Assembly: GCF_003412465.1 (NCBI RefSeq)
Contig: NZ_QTJV01000006.1
Span: 310,001-374,000 of the forward strand
Reading direction: 5' to 3'
Source of the DNA: Chitinophaga silvisoli
GTDB taxonomy: Bacteria; Bacteroidota; Bacteroidia; Chitinophagales; Chitinophagaceae
DNA length: 64,000 bases
Shown here: positions 18,711 to 27,670 of the stretch, piece by piece
How the letters are laid out: each line of letters begins with the position of its first letter
Position numbering within the stretch: the stretch's first letter is position 1
Position numbers and translations under genes: made by a program
The notes under the pieces: model-generated
The model's input: the letters and a program-made list of their open reading frames with translations, nothing else
Database searches by the model: none
What the model was told of the DNA's origin: nothing

Positions 18711-19238
18711 ATGAAGAAACTCCTGTTTTCTGCTGCTGTTGCGGCCCTGTTTTTTACTGCCTGTAAAAAGAAAGATGATGACTCTAATGCTGGTTCCTTC
18801 AGTGTGAACGGCAAATCCTATGCAGTCAATTATGGTTATGATGGTACTTACATTGAAGATGGTGTGAGTGATGGCGATGTAGCATTCGTCAGCCATAGTT
18901 TTTCTGAGACGGATAATGACAAATTCAGCGGTACTTATAGCTATGTTGACCTGGGTATTGACTCCCTGATCGACGGTGCTACTTATACTTACCTAGCTTC
19001 TTACGAAGATGGTTACAACAAAGCTAAGAACTTTGGTTGGGCTGATATTGCAGCGGGTATGAAAGTAGTAAATGGTGAGTATGTTGAAAGTGATGGCGAG
19101 GTTTCTCTGGGAAGTCCAACCAGCGGAACTGTTACCGTGAAAAAGTCTGGTTCCAGGTACACCTTTACATTCGAGTTGGTATATAGTACTTCTACTACCG
19201 TGAAAGGTCAATACACTGGTACCCTGGAAAAATACTAG
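18711..19238 (+). CDS. Small lipoprotein of unknown function
   Basis: A 175-residue lipoprotein with a clear lipobox (FFTAC, Cys at residue 18) followed by KKKDDDSN. The positive residues after Cys differ from the acidic signal used for surface export in some Bacteroidota, so its final location is uncertain. The mature part is acidic and beta-rich: FSVNGKSYAVNYGYDGTYIED, then GTVTVKKSGSRYTFTFELVYST near the C-terminus. This layout resembles small lipoproteins of the phylum that start with an F-x-x-N-G-K-x-Y motif. No catalytic motif is visible. It has its own strong promoter and terminator, so it is an independent and probably well expressed gene. Confidence 0.85.
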   Translation: MKKLLFSAAVAALFFTACKKKDDDSNAGSFSVNGKSYAVNYGYDGTYIEDGVSDGDVAFVSHSFSETDNDKFSGTYSYVDLGIDSLIDGATYTYLASYEDGYNKAKNFGWADIAAGMKVVNGEYVESDGEVSLGSPTSGTVTVKKSGSRYTFTFELVYSTSTTVKGQYTGTLEKY

Positions 19239-19266
19239 CAATCAAATCTGTTTACAAAATAGAAGG

Positions 19267-19303
19267 AAAGCTGTTTCGGAAAAGCCGGACAGCTTTTTTT
19301 ATT
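19267..19303 (+). terminator. Rho-independent terminator
   Basis: AAAGCTGT..CGG (19267-19279) pairs with CCGGACAGCTTT (19285-19296), followed by a T-run to 19300. Confidence 0.8.
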
Positions 19304-19551
19304 TACTATCTTCTCTAAAAAGCAATTTATACTTTCCTAACTCCAAAGCCCTTTACCGTCCTTCCTAATTTATTGTCCTAAAAACAGAGCTTAACTTTCC
19401 TTTATCATAACCTTAACTTTTTATTAAGCCCCTTTTTTTCACCTTAGCACTATCACGGTAGCGGATCAACTGCCAGCGCAGTTCTGGTCCGAAGGGATTG
19501 CTAATGAGGACATTGTTGTTTCGCTATCCTTTTCCTAACCAAACAAAGCCT

Positions 19552-20064
19552 ATGTGCAAAAAATTTACGTTCGTTATCCTATTGCTTTGCATCATTATGT
19601 TTTCTTCTTACACTTCATTTGCACAGGCCAGGATCGCCTATGTAAATATGCAACAACTGGTTATCAGTATGCCTGATGCCCGGAAAGCATATGACTCACT
19701 GCAACGCTATCAGCAAATATTACTGAAAGACGGCCAGGCATTAGTCGTCGCCTATCAGGCAAGAGTAGCCGAATTTGACAGTTTGCAGGAGCAATACAGT
19801 CCTGCAATCAGAGAAGCGAAACTGAAGGAACTGGAGCTGGCTAAAAATAATATTGAGGAATATCGTCAGAAGATGGAACAGCAGCTATCGGCCCGTGAGC
19901 AGGATCTCACCACACCTATTCTTGCAAAAGTAAAGAAAGCCATTTCCGACCTGGCAGCAGAAAAAGGCTATGTATGTGTATTAGATAATTCAAAAGATAT
20001 TGTGGTTACTGCTACCTGTGAAGATTTATTTCCGGCAGCAAAACAAAAGTTAGGCATAAAATAA
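19552..20064 (+). CDS. OmpH/Skp-like periplasmic chaperone
   Basis: A 170-residue protein with the ATG at 19552 chosen as start because it opens directly with a signal peptide (MCKKFTFVILLLCIIMFSSYTSFA-QA). An upstream in-frame ATG at 19498 would only add a non-signal extension. The mature N-terminus ARIAYVNMQQLVISMPDARKAYDSLQ is the OmpH family opening, followed by a long helical, coiled-coil section (about 60-125, LKELELAKNNIEEYRQKMEQQL) and the C-terminal strand region ISDLAAEKGYVCVLDNSKDIVVTA. It probably binds unfolded outer-membrane proteins in the periplasm. It is monocistronic. Confidence 0.9.
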   Translation: MCKKFTFVILLLCIIMFSSYTSFAQARIAYVNMQQLVISMPDARKAYDSLQRYQQILLKDGQALVVAYQARVAEFDSLQEQYSPAIREAKLKELELAKNNIEEYRQKMEQQLSAREQDLTTPILAKVKKAISDLAAEKGYVCVLDNSKDIVVTATCEDLFPAAKQKLGIK

Positions 20065-20409
20065 GCGGTCTTTCGCCATTGATAACCCATACACGCAAGC
20101 GAAACACGCATTAAGAGCAGTTCCCTCCAGGCAAGGGAGGGAACCTGCTCTCCTTCAATGGATACTAAAAGTGATTAACCACCTCAACAAAGATTTTTTT
20201 TCCATTAGTTGTCTGAATAAAAAAACGGCTGTTTCATTTCTGAAACGGCCGCAATTTTTTGTATGCTTAAGTGGCAATGGAAATGATTATAATACCGCTA
20301 TTCTTTGACCTACTCTCAAAACCATTCCCGGCCGGCATTCAGAACAATCTTAACCAGTACTCAGGTGATGTGGCCCTGATACCGCCTTTAAACACAATTC
20401 TAAGCCCCT
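20065..20409. other. Gene-free interval with two hairpins
   Basis: 345 bp without a supportable gene. It holds a strong hairpin at 20115-20150 (TTCCCTCC with GGAGGGAA, extended by GAGCAG/CTGCTC with one bulged base, no T-run). It also holds a conventional terminator at 20226-20260. Nothing else is seen. Confidence 0.6.
20226..20260 (+). terminator. Rho-independent terminator
   Basis: CGGCTGTTTC (20226-20235) pairs with GAAACGGCCG (20242-20251) with one T-G pair, then CAATTTTTT. Confidence 0.75.
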
Positions 20410-21288
20410 CTACAACCTGATGGTCGCCGGCAGATACTTCGCAATCAAATCCTCATAATAAGGCTTTAATTCCGATATAACCGGTGGTTTTGGACTCTTA
20501 CTATATAAATCATAAGGATTAAACTTCTTTACCCACTCAAACATCTCTTTATCATGATTCGTCATCAGGTGCTCATATGCATGCTCCCTGTGCTGAGAAT
20601 AGAAAGAGTGATACCTGATCATATACAATGCCGGCTCAGGTAGATAATTCTTCGTCATCTGGTACAAATACTCATCATGGCCCCAACTCATAGACACATT
20701 ATCCAATCCACAATTAGGACTATAAATACCATATTTCGTATTATATCTCTCATCCCTTGTATCCGGATTCAATGCAAAGAATTCGGGATATACAATCCTG
20801 TCAGAAAAAGCACAACCCACCGGGAAAGTATCGCCTACCACTGCCCACTGGGCTTCGCCAAACAAACACAGTACCTTACCCATATCATGAATAAAACCAG
20901 TCAGCACAAACCAGTCCGGATGCCCGTCCGCACGAATCGCTTCTGCCGTCTGCAGCAAGTGTTGCAACTGGTCCAGGTCAATGTCCGGGTCAGAATCGTC
21001 CACTAATGTGTTCAGGAACTCCATCGCTCCCCATACCGGCATCTCCTTCCTGTTAAAACGCAGGAAATCGGCCCGCTTCTCCTGCACAAACTCATAAGTC
21101 TGATAGGTATGATTAAGGCGGTAAAAATCCCGTACAGTATCCCTGCCGGGGTTTTCATAATTACGAAACTCTTCTTTGGCTTTGGCTGGTTCACCTGCAT
21201 CCGGATAGCGCAGGAGTACATCATCTTCCCATTGTTCAATACTCTGCAGTGGGCGTAGCTCCTCACCGGAGAAATCATGTGCTTTCAT
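20410..21288 (-). CDS. Myo-inositol oxygenase (MIOX)
   Basis: A 292-residue homologue of the di-iron enzyme that converts myo-inositol plus O2 to D-glucuronate. All six iron ligands known from mammalian MIOX can be placed: H123 (DGHPDW), H134-D135 (GFIHDMGK), H204 (SWGHDEYL), H227 (IRYHSFY) and D260 (NPYDLYSK). [26 protein letters not shown] near the N-terminus is also family-typical. The mammalian enzyme is 285 residues, so this is a full-length copy. The upstream neighbour on the same strand is an SGLT-type symporter that may import inositol. A terminator between them suggests separate transcription. MIOX is mainly known from eukaryotes and is patchy in bacteria. Confidence 0.95.
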   Translation of the reverse strand: MKAHDFSGEELRPLQSIEQWEDDVLLRYPDAGEPAKAKEEFRNYENPGRDTVRDFYRLNHTYQTYEFVQEKRADFLRFNRKEMPVWGAMEFLNTLVDDSDPDIDLDQLQHLLQTAEAIRADGHPDWFVLTGFIHDMGKVLCLFGEAQWAVVGDTFPVGCAFSDRIVYPEFFALNPDTRDERYNTKYGIYSPNCGLDNVSMSWGHDEYLYQMTKNYLPEPALYMIRYHSFYSQHREHAYEHLMTNHDKEMFEWVKKFNPYDLYSKSPKPPVISELKPYYEDLIAKYLPATIRL

Positions 21289-21524
21289 ACGTGTAGTTTT
21301 AAATAAAAGAGTGGAATCAGACTTGACAACCTTAATTTACAAATTACAATCGATTTCAACAAATATTTTTGGCCAAAAACGTCTCATTTTGAGCCATTTT
21401 TAAACTTTTTTCAAGAAAAAGATATTTTATTGAATTTTGGAACGCCCTTAAAGAAGGCTGGACTCCCTTCATGCAAACCAGGACATCGTCGATAAACTAA
21501 GGAACATTACCGTCCATAAATAAA

Positions 21525-21558
21525 AATAGGCAAACCCAAACAAGGTTTGCCTATTAAA
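21525..21558 (-). terminator. Terminator downstream of the symporter gene
   Basis: Perfect 12-bp inverted repeat AATAGGCAAACC (21525-21536) / GGTTTGCCTATT (21544-21555), flanked by A and T tracts on both sides. Confidence 0.85.
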
Positions 21559-21573
21559 AATATTATTTCTACC

Positions 21574-23205
21574 CTACCAAAACACCGTATATAGTGCTGT
21601 CAAAATCCCCATTATAATCACAGAACCTACCACAAATCCCGGTGTTGCCCTATACATTTTTCTATCCACAATAATCACCGGCTCCTGGTACTTACTATTC
21701 TCTTCCACCAACGTCATCACTACCATTATCAATAACAACAAACCGAATACAATACTCATCCTATCCAAAAACGGAAAATCAGGAAACGCTCCTCCTGTCC
21801 ACACCGGCAAAAACTTCAATACCGCCGACAAAGGAATCGTAAGCAAAGCTCCCGCCATCGCAGCCCTCGTCGTGGTCCGTTTCCACCACAATCCCAACAG
21901 GAAAATCGCCAACACTCCCGGTGCAATAAACCCTACATACTCCTGTATAAACTGGTATGCCTGATCCAGTGTACGCAACGCCGGTGCCACCAGCGCCGCT
22001 ATCAGCATCGCTACTATTACCACATATCGGCCCACTCTCACCAGCTGTTTTTCAGAAGCATTCTTATTAAAATATTTATGGTAAATATCCAGGGAGAAAA
22101 TGGTTGAAATACTATTCGCCTTGCCTGCCAGCGATGCCACCACAGCTGCCGTCAACGCCGCAAATGCCAGTCCCTTCAATCCTGCAGGCAACAAATTCAG
22201 CAAAGTCGGATAAGCCTGATCCGGTTTCAGCGCACCCGTTGCATCATGCAATTCCGCACCAAACACCCCATTCTGATACAACACATACGCCGCAATACCC
22301 GGCAATACCGCAATTACCGGTATCAGCAATTTCAAAAACGCTGCAAACAAAATTCCGCTTCTGGCCGTCTTCAGATCGGCCCCCAGGGTACGTTGTATAA
22401 TATACTGATTACATCCCCAGTAGTTCAGGTTATTCACCCACATCCCACCTATCAGTACAGACAATCCCGGCAGATCCTTATAATAAGGATGCGTGGATGG
22501 GAAGATCATATGAAAATGCGTATCTGCCTTATCCCTGATCAGCGTCAGTCCTTTAAAGATGTCGTCGCCATAACCAAAATGCCTGCTCACCATATGCAAA
22601 GCCAGGTACGTTGTAGCCAGACCACCTACTATCAGCACAATCACCTGGATTACGTCCGTATACCCAATTACCTTCATACCTCCCAGCGTCACTATCACAG
22701 CAAATAAGGCCAGGCCGAAGATGCACCAGAAAAAGTCAATCCCCGAAATGGCAGATATCGCCAGCGCACCCAGATAAATAATAGAAGTCAGGTTCACAAA
22801 CACATATACCAGTAACCAGAACACGGCCATAATGGTACTTACCGTGGAATTATAGCGCTGCAACAAAAACTGTGGCATCGTATAAATCCTGTTCTTCAGG
22901 TACACAGGAATAAAAAACACTGCCACAATAATCAGGGTCGCTGCACTCATCCACTCATACGTAGATATTGCCAGCCCCAGTGCAAACCCTGATCCTGACA
23001 TACCTATAAAGTGCTCCGCGCTGATATTGGAAGCAATGAGTGAAGCGCCGATCGCCCACCAGGTCAGCGACCCTTCGGCCAGAAAGAAGTCTTTGGAACT
23101 CGCCATGGCAGACTTCTTGCGTTGATAGATCCAGTAGCCATAACTCGCTACTATGACAAAATAAATTAAGAATACGATATAATCGAGTGGCTGTAAATGC
23201 TTCAT
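21574..23205 (-). CDS. SGLT-type sodium/solute symporter (possible inositol transporter)
   Basis: A 543-residue sodium:solute symporter (SSF/SLC5 family) with about 13-14 transmembrane helices. Characteristic segments include FFLAEGSLTWWAIGASLIASNISAEHFIGMSGSGFA (TM1 region), NLNYWGCNQYIIQRTLGA (the SGLT W-x-x-N-Q-x-I-x-Q-R signature) and AALTAAVVASLAGKANSISTIFSLDIY. Sodium-coupled uptake across the inner membrane is well supported. The substrate is inferred: MIOX lies immediately downstream, so myo-inositol is the first guess. Sugars such as galactose or sialic acid are transported by close relatives and remain possible. The start ATG 23205 overlaps the rejected N-terminal extension of the divergent DUF2157 frame. 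Confidence 0.93.
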   Translation of the reverse strand: MKHLQPLDYIVFLIYFVIVASYGYWIYQRKKSAMASSKDFFLAEGSLTWWAIGASLIASNISAEHFIGMSGSGFALGLAISTYEWMSAATLIIVAVFFIPVYLKNRIYTMPQFLLQRYNSTVSTIMAVFWLLVYVFVNLTSIIYLGALAISAISGIDFFWCIFGLALFAVIVTLGGMKVIGYTDVIQVIVLIVGGLATTYLALHMVSRHFGYGDDIFKGLTLIRDKADTHFHMIFPSTHPYYKDLPGLSVLIGGMWVNNLNYWGCNQYIIQRTLGADLKTARSGILFAAFLKLLIPVIAVLPGIAAYVLYQNGVFGAELHDATGALKPDQAYPTLLNLLPAGLKGLAFAALTAAVVASLAGKANSISTIFSLDIYHKYFNKNASEKQLVRVGRYVVIVAMLIAALVAPALRTLDQAYQFIQEYVGFIAPGVLAIFLLGLWWKRTTTRAAMAGALLTIPLSAVLKFLPVWTGGAFPDFPFLDRMSIVFGLLLLIMVVMTLVEENSKYQEPVIIVDRKMYRATPGFVVGSVIIMGILTALYTVFW

Positions 23206-23312
23206 TACAACTAAGCTGTTTAATTGGCCTTAGGGAAAATTATAACTGGGCAAAGAAAGGAAAATATACGGAATTAATGCAGGCTTTTCAATTTATATTA
23301 TATTTACCCAAT

Positions 23313-24341
23313 ATGCTGGAAGTTGATAAAAAAGATGCCCACTTGCTGGAAAGAGCCATTGCACAGTGGGAAACAGATTCCCTCATCTCGCCCGAACAGG
23401 CACAAAACCTGCGGGGCACCTGGCACATCCGCACTACGGACTGGCAGGCTATTACCCTTTATATTTTCATCGCTGCTATCTCCTGTGCCCTCATGGCTTT
23501 TGGCGCACTGGTGCTCGATGAAAAATGGATTGAAGTACTCCGGCTAAAGTATGCACTGAACGATGGCATTATTTCCCTTGGATTTGCTGTACTCACCGTG
23601 TTCCTCTGCATCCACGGCTATCGCCGCCAACAGCGCTATCCGGTTTACTCACTGAACAGGGAACTTTTCTGGCTTCTTCCCATACTCAGTATAGGAGTCA
23701 GCGTAGTCTACCTGGGCAAGTCATTTCATTACCTGAATGGTAATTATGGTGTGTTCTGGCTCCTCGCCACCATGTGCTATGGCGTACTTGGCGTAATGCT
23801 TTCCAGCAGATTACTCTGGTCGGCTACACTGATTTGCCTTATCCCGGCTTTTGTAAAACTCACCTACTTCCTGAGCAATGGACAAGCCTATTTCTGGGGC
23901 ATGAACCTCCCCTGCCGCATGGTCCTACTCGCCATCATCATGATGGGCATTCACACCATCTTCTATAAAAACAAACATTACAAACGCATAGAAGACATCA
24001 CGTGGACAGGTGCCTGGTTACTCCTGCTCCTCTCCGGCTGGATGATCTCCATCTTTGGCAACACCGCCGGCTGGGAAGAATGGCAGCAGGTACGACAGGT
24101 ACATCTGCTCTGGTGGGTGATCGGCTTTACCATCTTATGCGTAGGCTCACTCCTCTTCGGGATCAAAAAACATGACCCTATGATCCGGGACATGGCCGTA
24201 CTCTTCCTCTTGCTGGATATGTATACACGCTATTTCGAATACCTCTGGGACCGTACACACAAAGGGCTCTTTTTCGCGATCCTGGCGGCCTCCTTCTGGT
24301 GGATAGGCAAGCTCCTGGAAAGAAGATTAAAAAAAGGCTGA
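23313..24341 (+). CDS. DUF2157 multi-pass membrane protein
   Basis: A 342-residue protein with ATG 23313 taken as start (MLEVDKKDAHLLERAIAQWETDSLISPEQAQNL). A longer frame from 23187 would overlap the divergent symporter gene by 19 bp and adds an unrelated N-terminus. A soluble N-terminal segment of about 45 residues, typical of DUF2157, precedes about ten transmembrane helices (first: AITLYIFIAAISCALMAFGALVL). A Trp/Leu-rich C-terminal helix ends in LLERRLKKG. Function is unknown for the family. It ends at a hairpin shared with the convergent terpene synthase gene. Confidence 0.85.
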   Translation: MLEVDKKDAHLLERAIAQWETDSLISPEQAQNLRGTWHIRTTDWQAITLYIFIAAISCALMAFGALVLDEKWIEVLRLKYALNDGIISLGFAVLTVFLCIHGYRRQQRYPVYSLNRELFWLLPILSIGVSVVYLGKSFHYLNGNYGVFWLLATMCYGVLGVMLSSRLLWSATLICLIPAFVKLTYFLSNGQAYFWGMNLPCRMVLLAIIMMGIHTIFYKNKHYKRIEDITWTGAWLLLLLSGWMISIFGNTAGWEEWQQVRQVHLLWWVIGFTILCVGSLLFGIKKHDPMIRDMAVLFLLLDMYTRYFEYLWDRTHKGLFFAILAASFWWIGKLLERRLKKG

Positions 24342-24363
24342 TCTAAAACAGATCAGCCTTTTT
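24331..24363. terminator. Bidirectional terminator
   Basis: Perfect 14-bp stem AAAAAGGCTGATCT (24331-24344) / AGATCAGCCTTTTT (24350-24363). It overlaps the end of the DUF2157 gene and lies just beyond the terpene synthase stop. Confidence 0.85.
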
Positions 24364-24366
24364 ACT

Positions 24367-25326
24367 TTAATGTGCTATCTCCACTTCTCTTACCTGGTAC
24401 CTTCCTGTATCATAAAAACTCCAGTCATAATTCGCCGTAATCCATGATCGAAGAATCATAATAAATCTTTCCAGCTCCTTATCCATCACTTCTCCAAAAG
24501 ACGGCACGAGTTTCTCCAGTGCAGTAAACAATTTTACTTCTTCGTTATGCATCCGGGCTGTTTCATCTACCGCTTCCTGAATTGACAGGTTGCGTTCATG
24601 CTGTAACACAAGCACCAGGTTGTGTACATCTCCCTGCCTGGCTTCCTTGGCACAGGAGAAGATATCGTTGCTCCAGCAGACAATATTATTACAAGCCAAA
24701 ACCAATCGCTGAACAATAAAATGCTGCAGAATTTCAGAAGGCAGATACACCTTTTCGATGATCTCAATCGCTTCCACATCTGCAAATAAAGCCCCTGTAT
24801 AAGGGCGCATCGTTACATATTCCGCTACAGTAGGAGTCACACCAGCGGCGCGGTTGCCGGCTTCCCAATGGCAAGAGGTAAAGTACTCTTCCATGCTCCT
24901 GATGAACCGTAATTGCCAGCCGGGAGACCCCAGCGCCTGCATGCGTTCCCAGATATCTGCGAAACTGCGGCCCAGGATGCTATCCACTGGTGTATTATTA
25001 CGGAGAATTTGCATAAAGCTGTCCGTCACGCTCTCCAGGTATACCGCCTTTTTGCCCAACTGTGCTTCGTCGCACTGGTCATCGAGCATAAAGAGCCAGG
25101 TATTGAAGTTAGCAATCACACAAAGCTCATGTAGCTCCGCATGCGGAAAAGCCCTTGCAGCCAGCCACGCAAAGCGTGCTTTGTTAAATTTAGCAATGCC
25201 TTCAGGCGAATTGACAAGACCGAACCGTGTTACAAAGTCCAGGTTTTGGGCGTGTGCAGCTTCTACATGCTGGTTAATGAGTGAGGGAAACGGATATGAT
25301 ATCCGTGGCAGAATAATCGTTGGCAT
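24367..25326 (-). CDS. Class I terpene synthase
   Basis: A 319-residue bacterial terpene cyclase. The Asp-rich metal-binding motif is DDQCDE (residues 82-87) and the NSE triad is N220-D-I-F-S224-C-A-K-E228. R174 in [16 protein letters not shown], 46 residues before the NSE, fits the pyrophosphate-sensor Arg, and the C-terminal Arg-Tyr pair is R309-Y310. With all Mg-binding and diphosphate-sensing residues present it should be active on a linear prenyl diphosphate. Chain length and product cannot be read from sequence; Chitinophaga relatives are known to make both sesqui- and diterpenes. IDI lies 177 bp upstream on the same strand, but no prenyltransferase or P450 is adjacent. Confidence 0.95.
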   Translation of the reverse strand: MPTIILPRISYPFPSLINQHVEAAHAQNLDFVTRFGLVNSPEGIAKFNKARFAWLAARAFPHAELHELCVIANFNTWLFMLDDQCDEAQLGKKAVYLESVTDSFMQILRNNTPVDSILGRSFADIWERMQALGSPGWQLRFIRSMEEYFTSCHWEAGNRAAGVTPTVAEYVTMRPYTGALFADVEAIEIIEKVYLPSEILQHFIVQRLVLACNNIVCWSNDIFSCAKEARQGDVHNLVLVLQHERNLSIQEAVDETARMHNEEVKLFTALEKLVPSFGEVMDKELERFIMILRSWITANYDWSFYDTGRYQVREVEIAH

Positions 25327-25503
25327 AATTAAAGAGGATTTTGAGTGGGTTCACGCATCTGTGGCATTTAAGGGCATAGAAAAAAAGAAGGGCCCGACCC
25401 CCGGTGATGCCGGAAGATCAAACCCTCAAACCAGGAAAAAAAGTGCCCGGGACTGTCGGCTCTGATGACAGCTCCCTCACTTTCTTACTGCATTTCGACA
25501 ACC

Positions 25504-26019
25504 TTACTTGCCCAGATGCTCAATTAATTTTGGAAATGCCAGCTTAAACCAGCTGGTAAATTGTGCGGGTTGTTCCTGCAACAACCGGGTTATGGTTTCT
25601 ACAGGTATAAAACGATAATCGTTTACTTCCTGTGGGTTCGGGTTAATTGTACCATTATAAGTCCCCATGAGTACATGGTCATATTCATGCTCAATAAGGC
25701 CATTATCAAAATCAGTACGGTAGGTAAACTGGAATAATTCCGACAATGGACAGTCAAAGCCCATTTCCTCGGATAGCCGCCTGTGGGCAGCCTGTGCGAC
25801 GGTTTCCCCCGGAAAAGGATGACTACAGCATGCATTCGTCCATAATCCACCTGAATGATACTTATCCAGTGCACGCTGATGCAGCAGCATGTCCCCATCA
25901 TCATTTAAGATAAATACAGAAAACGCTCTGTGTAATAAGCCTTTCCGATGAGCTTCCATCTTCTCCATTACCCCCGTCACCTCATCCTGTTCGTTAACTA
26001 GAATTACCTGTGCTTCCAT
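25504..26019 (-). CDS. idi: Isopentenyl-diphosphate delta-isomerase type 1
   Basis: A 171-residue NUDIX-fold enzyme interconverting isopentenyl and dimethylallyl diphosphate. Start ATG 26019 (MEAQVILVNEQDEVTGVMEK) is preferred over the frame start at 26088, whose extra 23 residues (MSFSIPIASC...) do not belong to the family. The catalytic Cys is in TNACCSHPFPGE and the Glu in EHEYDHVLMG, both as in E. coli Idi. The NUDIX-like block is AAHRRLSEEMGF. It precedes the terpene synthase in the same direction and probably boosts the dimethylallyl pool for it. A -7 box lies only 8 nt before the ATG. Confidence 0.95.
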   Translation of the reverse strand: MEAQVILVNEQDEVTGVMEKMEAHRKGLLHRAFSVFILNDDGDMLLHQRALDKYHSGGLWTNACCSHPFPGETVAQAAHRRLSEEMGFDCPLSELFQFTYRTDFDNGLIEHEYDHVLMGTYNGTINPNPQEVNDYRFIPVETITRLLQEQPAQFTSWFKLAFPKLIEHLGK

Positions 26020-26027
26020 AATCGTAA

Positions 26028-26035
26028 CAAATATA
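26028..26035 (-). promoter_or_regulatory. -7 promoter box just upstream of idi
   Basis: TATATTTG on the minus strand (perfect TAnnTTTG), ending 8 nt before ATG 26019. If used, the transcript would have almost no leader. The -33 region reads TTTA rather than TTTG. Confidence 0.45.
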
Positions 26036-26373
26036 CTAAAACCCGGTTGGCATAATAAACAACTGGCAATTGGAATGCTGAATGACAAGCGTTATGCTTG
26101 TGGCGGCGAATGAATGGTTCTCATTTTGTTGTTCTTTTAAAGGTTCTAAACGTGTGCTATAACAATAACAAAAAGCGTGGGGATTTCAATAGGTGCACCG
26201 TTTTAAGGAAGAACGGGCCAGGTTAAAAAATACGCCCTGAATATACATAATTATTTGTTCATTCTATCTCCAAAAGGGAGCAGCGGCAAGCCCTGCCGGC
26301 AATCCGGCGCATGGTTGTTCCCTCCTCTCCTTTCTTCCTCCCCGCTTTGGCCCCCCATATCTCAACTTTCCCG
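26036..26373. other. Divergent intergenic region between idi and msrC
   Basis: No supportable gene. It contains the divergent promoters and a small GC hairpin, GCCGG-caat-CCGGC at 26295-26308. No operator-like repeat was seen. Confidence 0.5.
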
Positions 26374-26381
26374 TATATTTG
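26374..26381 (+). promoter_or_regulatory. -7 promoter box just upstream of msrC
   Basis: TATATTTG (perfect TAnnTTTG) ending 6 nt before ATG 26388. The nearest TTTG upstream (26346-26349) is 24 nt away, a long spacer. Confidence 0.45.
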
Positions 26382-26387
26382 TACCTT

Positions 26388-26867
26388 ATGGCAGAAGATT
26401 TAAGCATCGTACAGGGAGATAAAACAGCCCAATACCAATCTATTATTCCGCAAATCAAAGCACTCACCGATGGCGAACCCGATCTCGTGGCCAACCTCGC
26501 CAATACAGTAGCTGCACTGAAGGAACAATTTAACTGGTTCTGGGTAGGATTCTACCTCGTAAAAAAAGACGAACTGGTTCTTGGCCCATTCCAGGGTCCT
26601 GTAGCCTGCACCCGGATTAAAAAAGGCCGCGGCGTATGTGGATCCAGCTGGGCACAGGCCGCTACGCTCATCGTACCCGATGTAGAAAAATTCCCGGGGC
26701 ACATTGCCTGCTCCAGTCTGTCAAAATCTGAAATCGTCCTCCCCATCATCCGCCATGGCGAAGTGATCGGCGTACTGGACGTAGACAGTGAACACCTGTC
26801 CCACTTCGACGAAACTGACCAACAATACCTGGAGGAAATAATCTCCGGCCTGAACTTTGAGGATTAA
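26388..26867 (+). CDS. msrC: Free methionine-(R)-sulfoxide reductase (GAF domain)
   Basis: A 159-residue single-GAF-domain enzyme that reduces free methionine-R-sulfoxide. The three family cysteines are at 74, 84 and 108 (ACTRI, VCGSSWAQ, HIACSSLSKSEIVLP). Their spacing of 10 and 24 residues matches E. coli fRMsr Cys84/94/118, so this is not just a signalling GAF domain. The C-terminal VIGVLDVDSEHLSHFDETDQQYLE is also typical. ATG 26388 (MAEDLS) is used; a TTG three codons earlier is unlikely because it lies inside the promoter box. The next gene begins 9 nt later, so the PHP phosphatase is probably co-transcribed. Confidence 0.92.
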   Translation: MAEDLSIVQGDKTAQYQSIIPQIKALTDGEPDLVANLANTVAALKEQFNWFWVGFYLVKKDELVLGPFQGPVACTRIKKGRGVCGSSWAQAATLIVPDVEKFPGHIACSSLSKSEIVLPIIRHGEVIGVLDVDSEHLSHFDETDQQYLEEIISGLNFED

Positions 26868-26876
26868 TTAAGCATT

Positions 26877-27635
26877 ATGTTTTTCTTCCGTAAAAAACCT
26901 GAAAATGTCGAACAAAACCTGCCTTTCCTGGCAGGTATTGGCACTGACATTCACTCACACCTGTTACCCGCCGTAGATGATGGCTCACAGGACCTTGACA
27001 CATCCGTACACTTTATTGAAACTCTACACGACCTCGGTATCCGGAATGTGATCACGACCCCGCACGTTATGATGGATCGTTATCCTAATTCCCCCGAAAC
27101 ACTGAGTGAACCTTACCAGCAGGTAAAGAACGCACTGATAGAGAAAAATATTCCTGTGCAGTTTCACCATGCAGCTGAATACTACATGGATGAGTTTTTT
27201 GAAGAGCTGATGAAAGCTCCGCTCATGACACTGAATGGAGAAATGATCCTCGTGGAAATTTCCTTTATGAGCGCCCCGCCGCAATTACATCAATGGCTCT
27301 TCGAACTTGCCGCGCAGGGTTACCGGCCGGTACTGGCACATCCTGAAAGATACAATTACTTCCACTCTACGCCGGAAGAATACAGGGTATTCAAACAAAG
27401 AGGTTGTCTCCTGCAGGTAAATCTGCTCTCACTCACTGGCTACTATGGCAAACATATCCAGAAAGCAGCAGAATGGCTCATCGAAAACAAACTGATTGAT
27501 TACATCGGCACAGACCTGCACCACAGCAAACACCTGCACGCCATCAAATCAATTGCAAAAGATAAAAAACTGGTGAAACTGCTGGAAACGTATCCGTTTA
27601 AAAACAATACGATCCAACTGGTTCAAAAAGTATAA
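26877..27635 (+). CDS. CpsB/CapC-type PHP-domain tyrosine phosphatase
   Basis: A 252-residue PHP-domain protein of the CpsB/YwqE family, manganese-dependent phosphatases that dephosphorylate bacterial tyrosine kinases of capsule systems. Metal-site motifs in order: TDIHSHLLPAVDDGSQD (about 24-40), TTPHVMMDRYPN, HAAEYYMDEFF, MILVEISF, VLAHPERYNYF and IGTDLHHSKH. It probably acts on the Wzc-like kinase encoded about 27 kb away (53815-56229), whose C-terminal tail is a tyrosine cluster. That pairing is inference, since no kinase is adjacent. It sits 9 nt after msrC and ends at a strong terminator. Confidence 0.9.
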   Translation: MFFFRKKPENVEQNLPFLAGIGTDIHSHLLPAVDDGSQDLDTSVHFIETLHDLGIRNVITTPHVMMDRYPNSPETLSEPYQQVKNALIEKNIPVQFHHAAEYYMDEFFEELMKAPLMTLNGEMILVEISFMSAPPQLHQWLFELAAQGYRPVLAHPERYNYFHSTPEEYRVFKQRGCLLQVNLLSLTGYYGKHIQKAAEWLIENKLIDYIGTDLHHSKHLHAIKSIAKDKKLVKLLETYPFKNNTIQLVQKV

Positions 27636-27644
27636 TTTAAAAAG

Positions 27645-27670
27645 GCGAAGCAATGCTTCGCTTTTTTTTT
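27645..27670 (+). terminator. Rho-independent terminator
   Basis: GCGAAGC (27645-27651) pairs with GCTTCGC (27655-27661) around a 3-nt loop, followed by a run of nine T. Confidence 0.92.
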
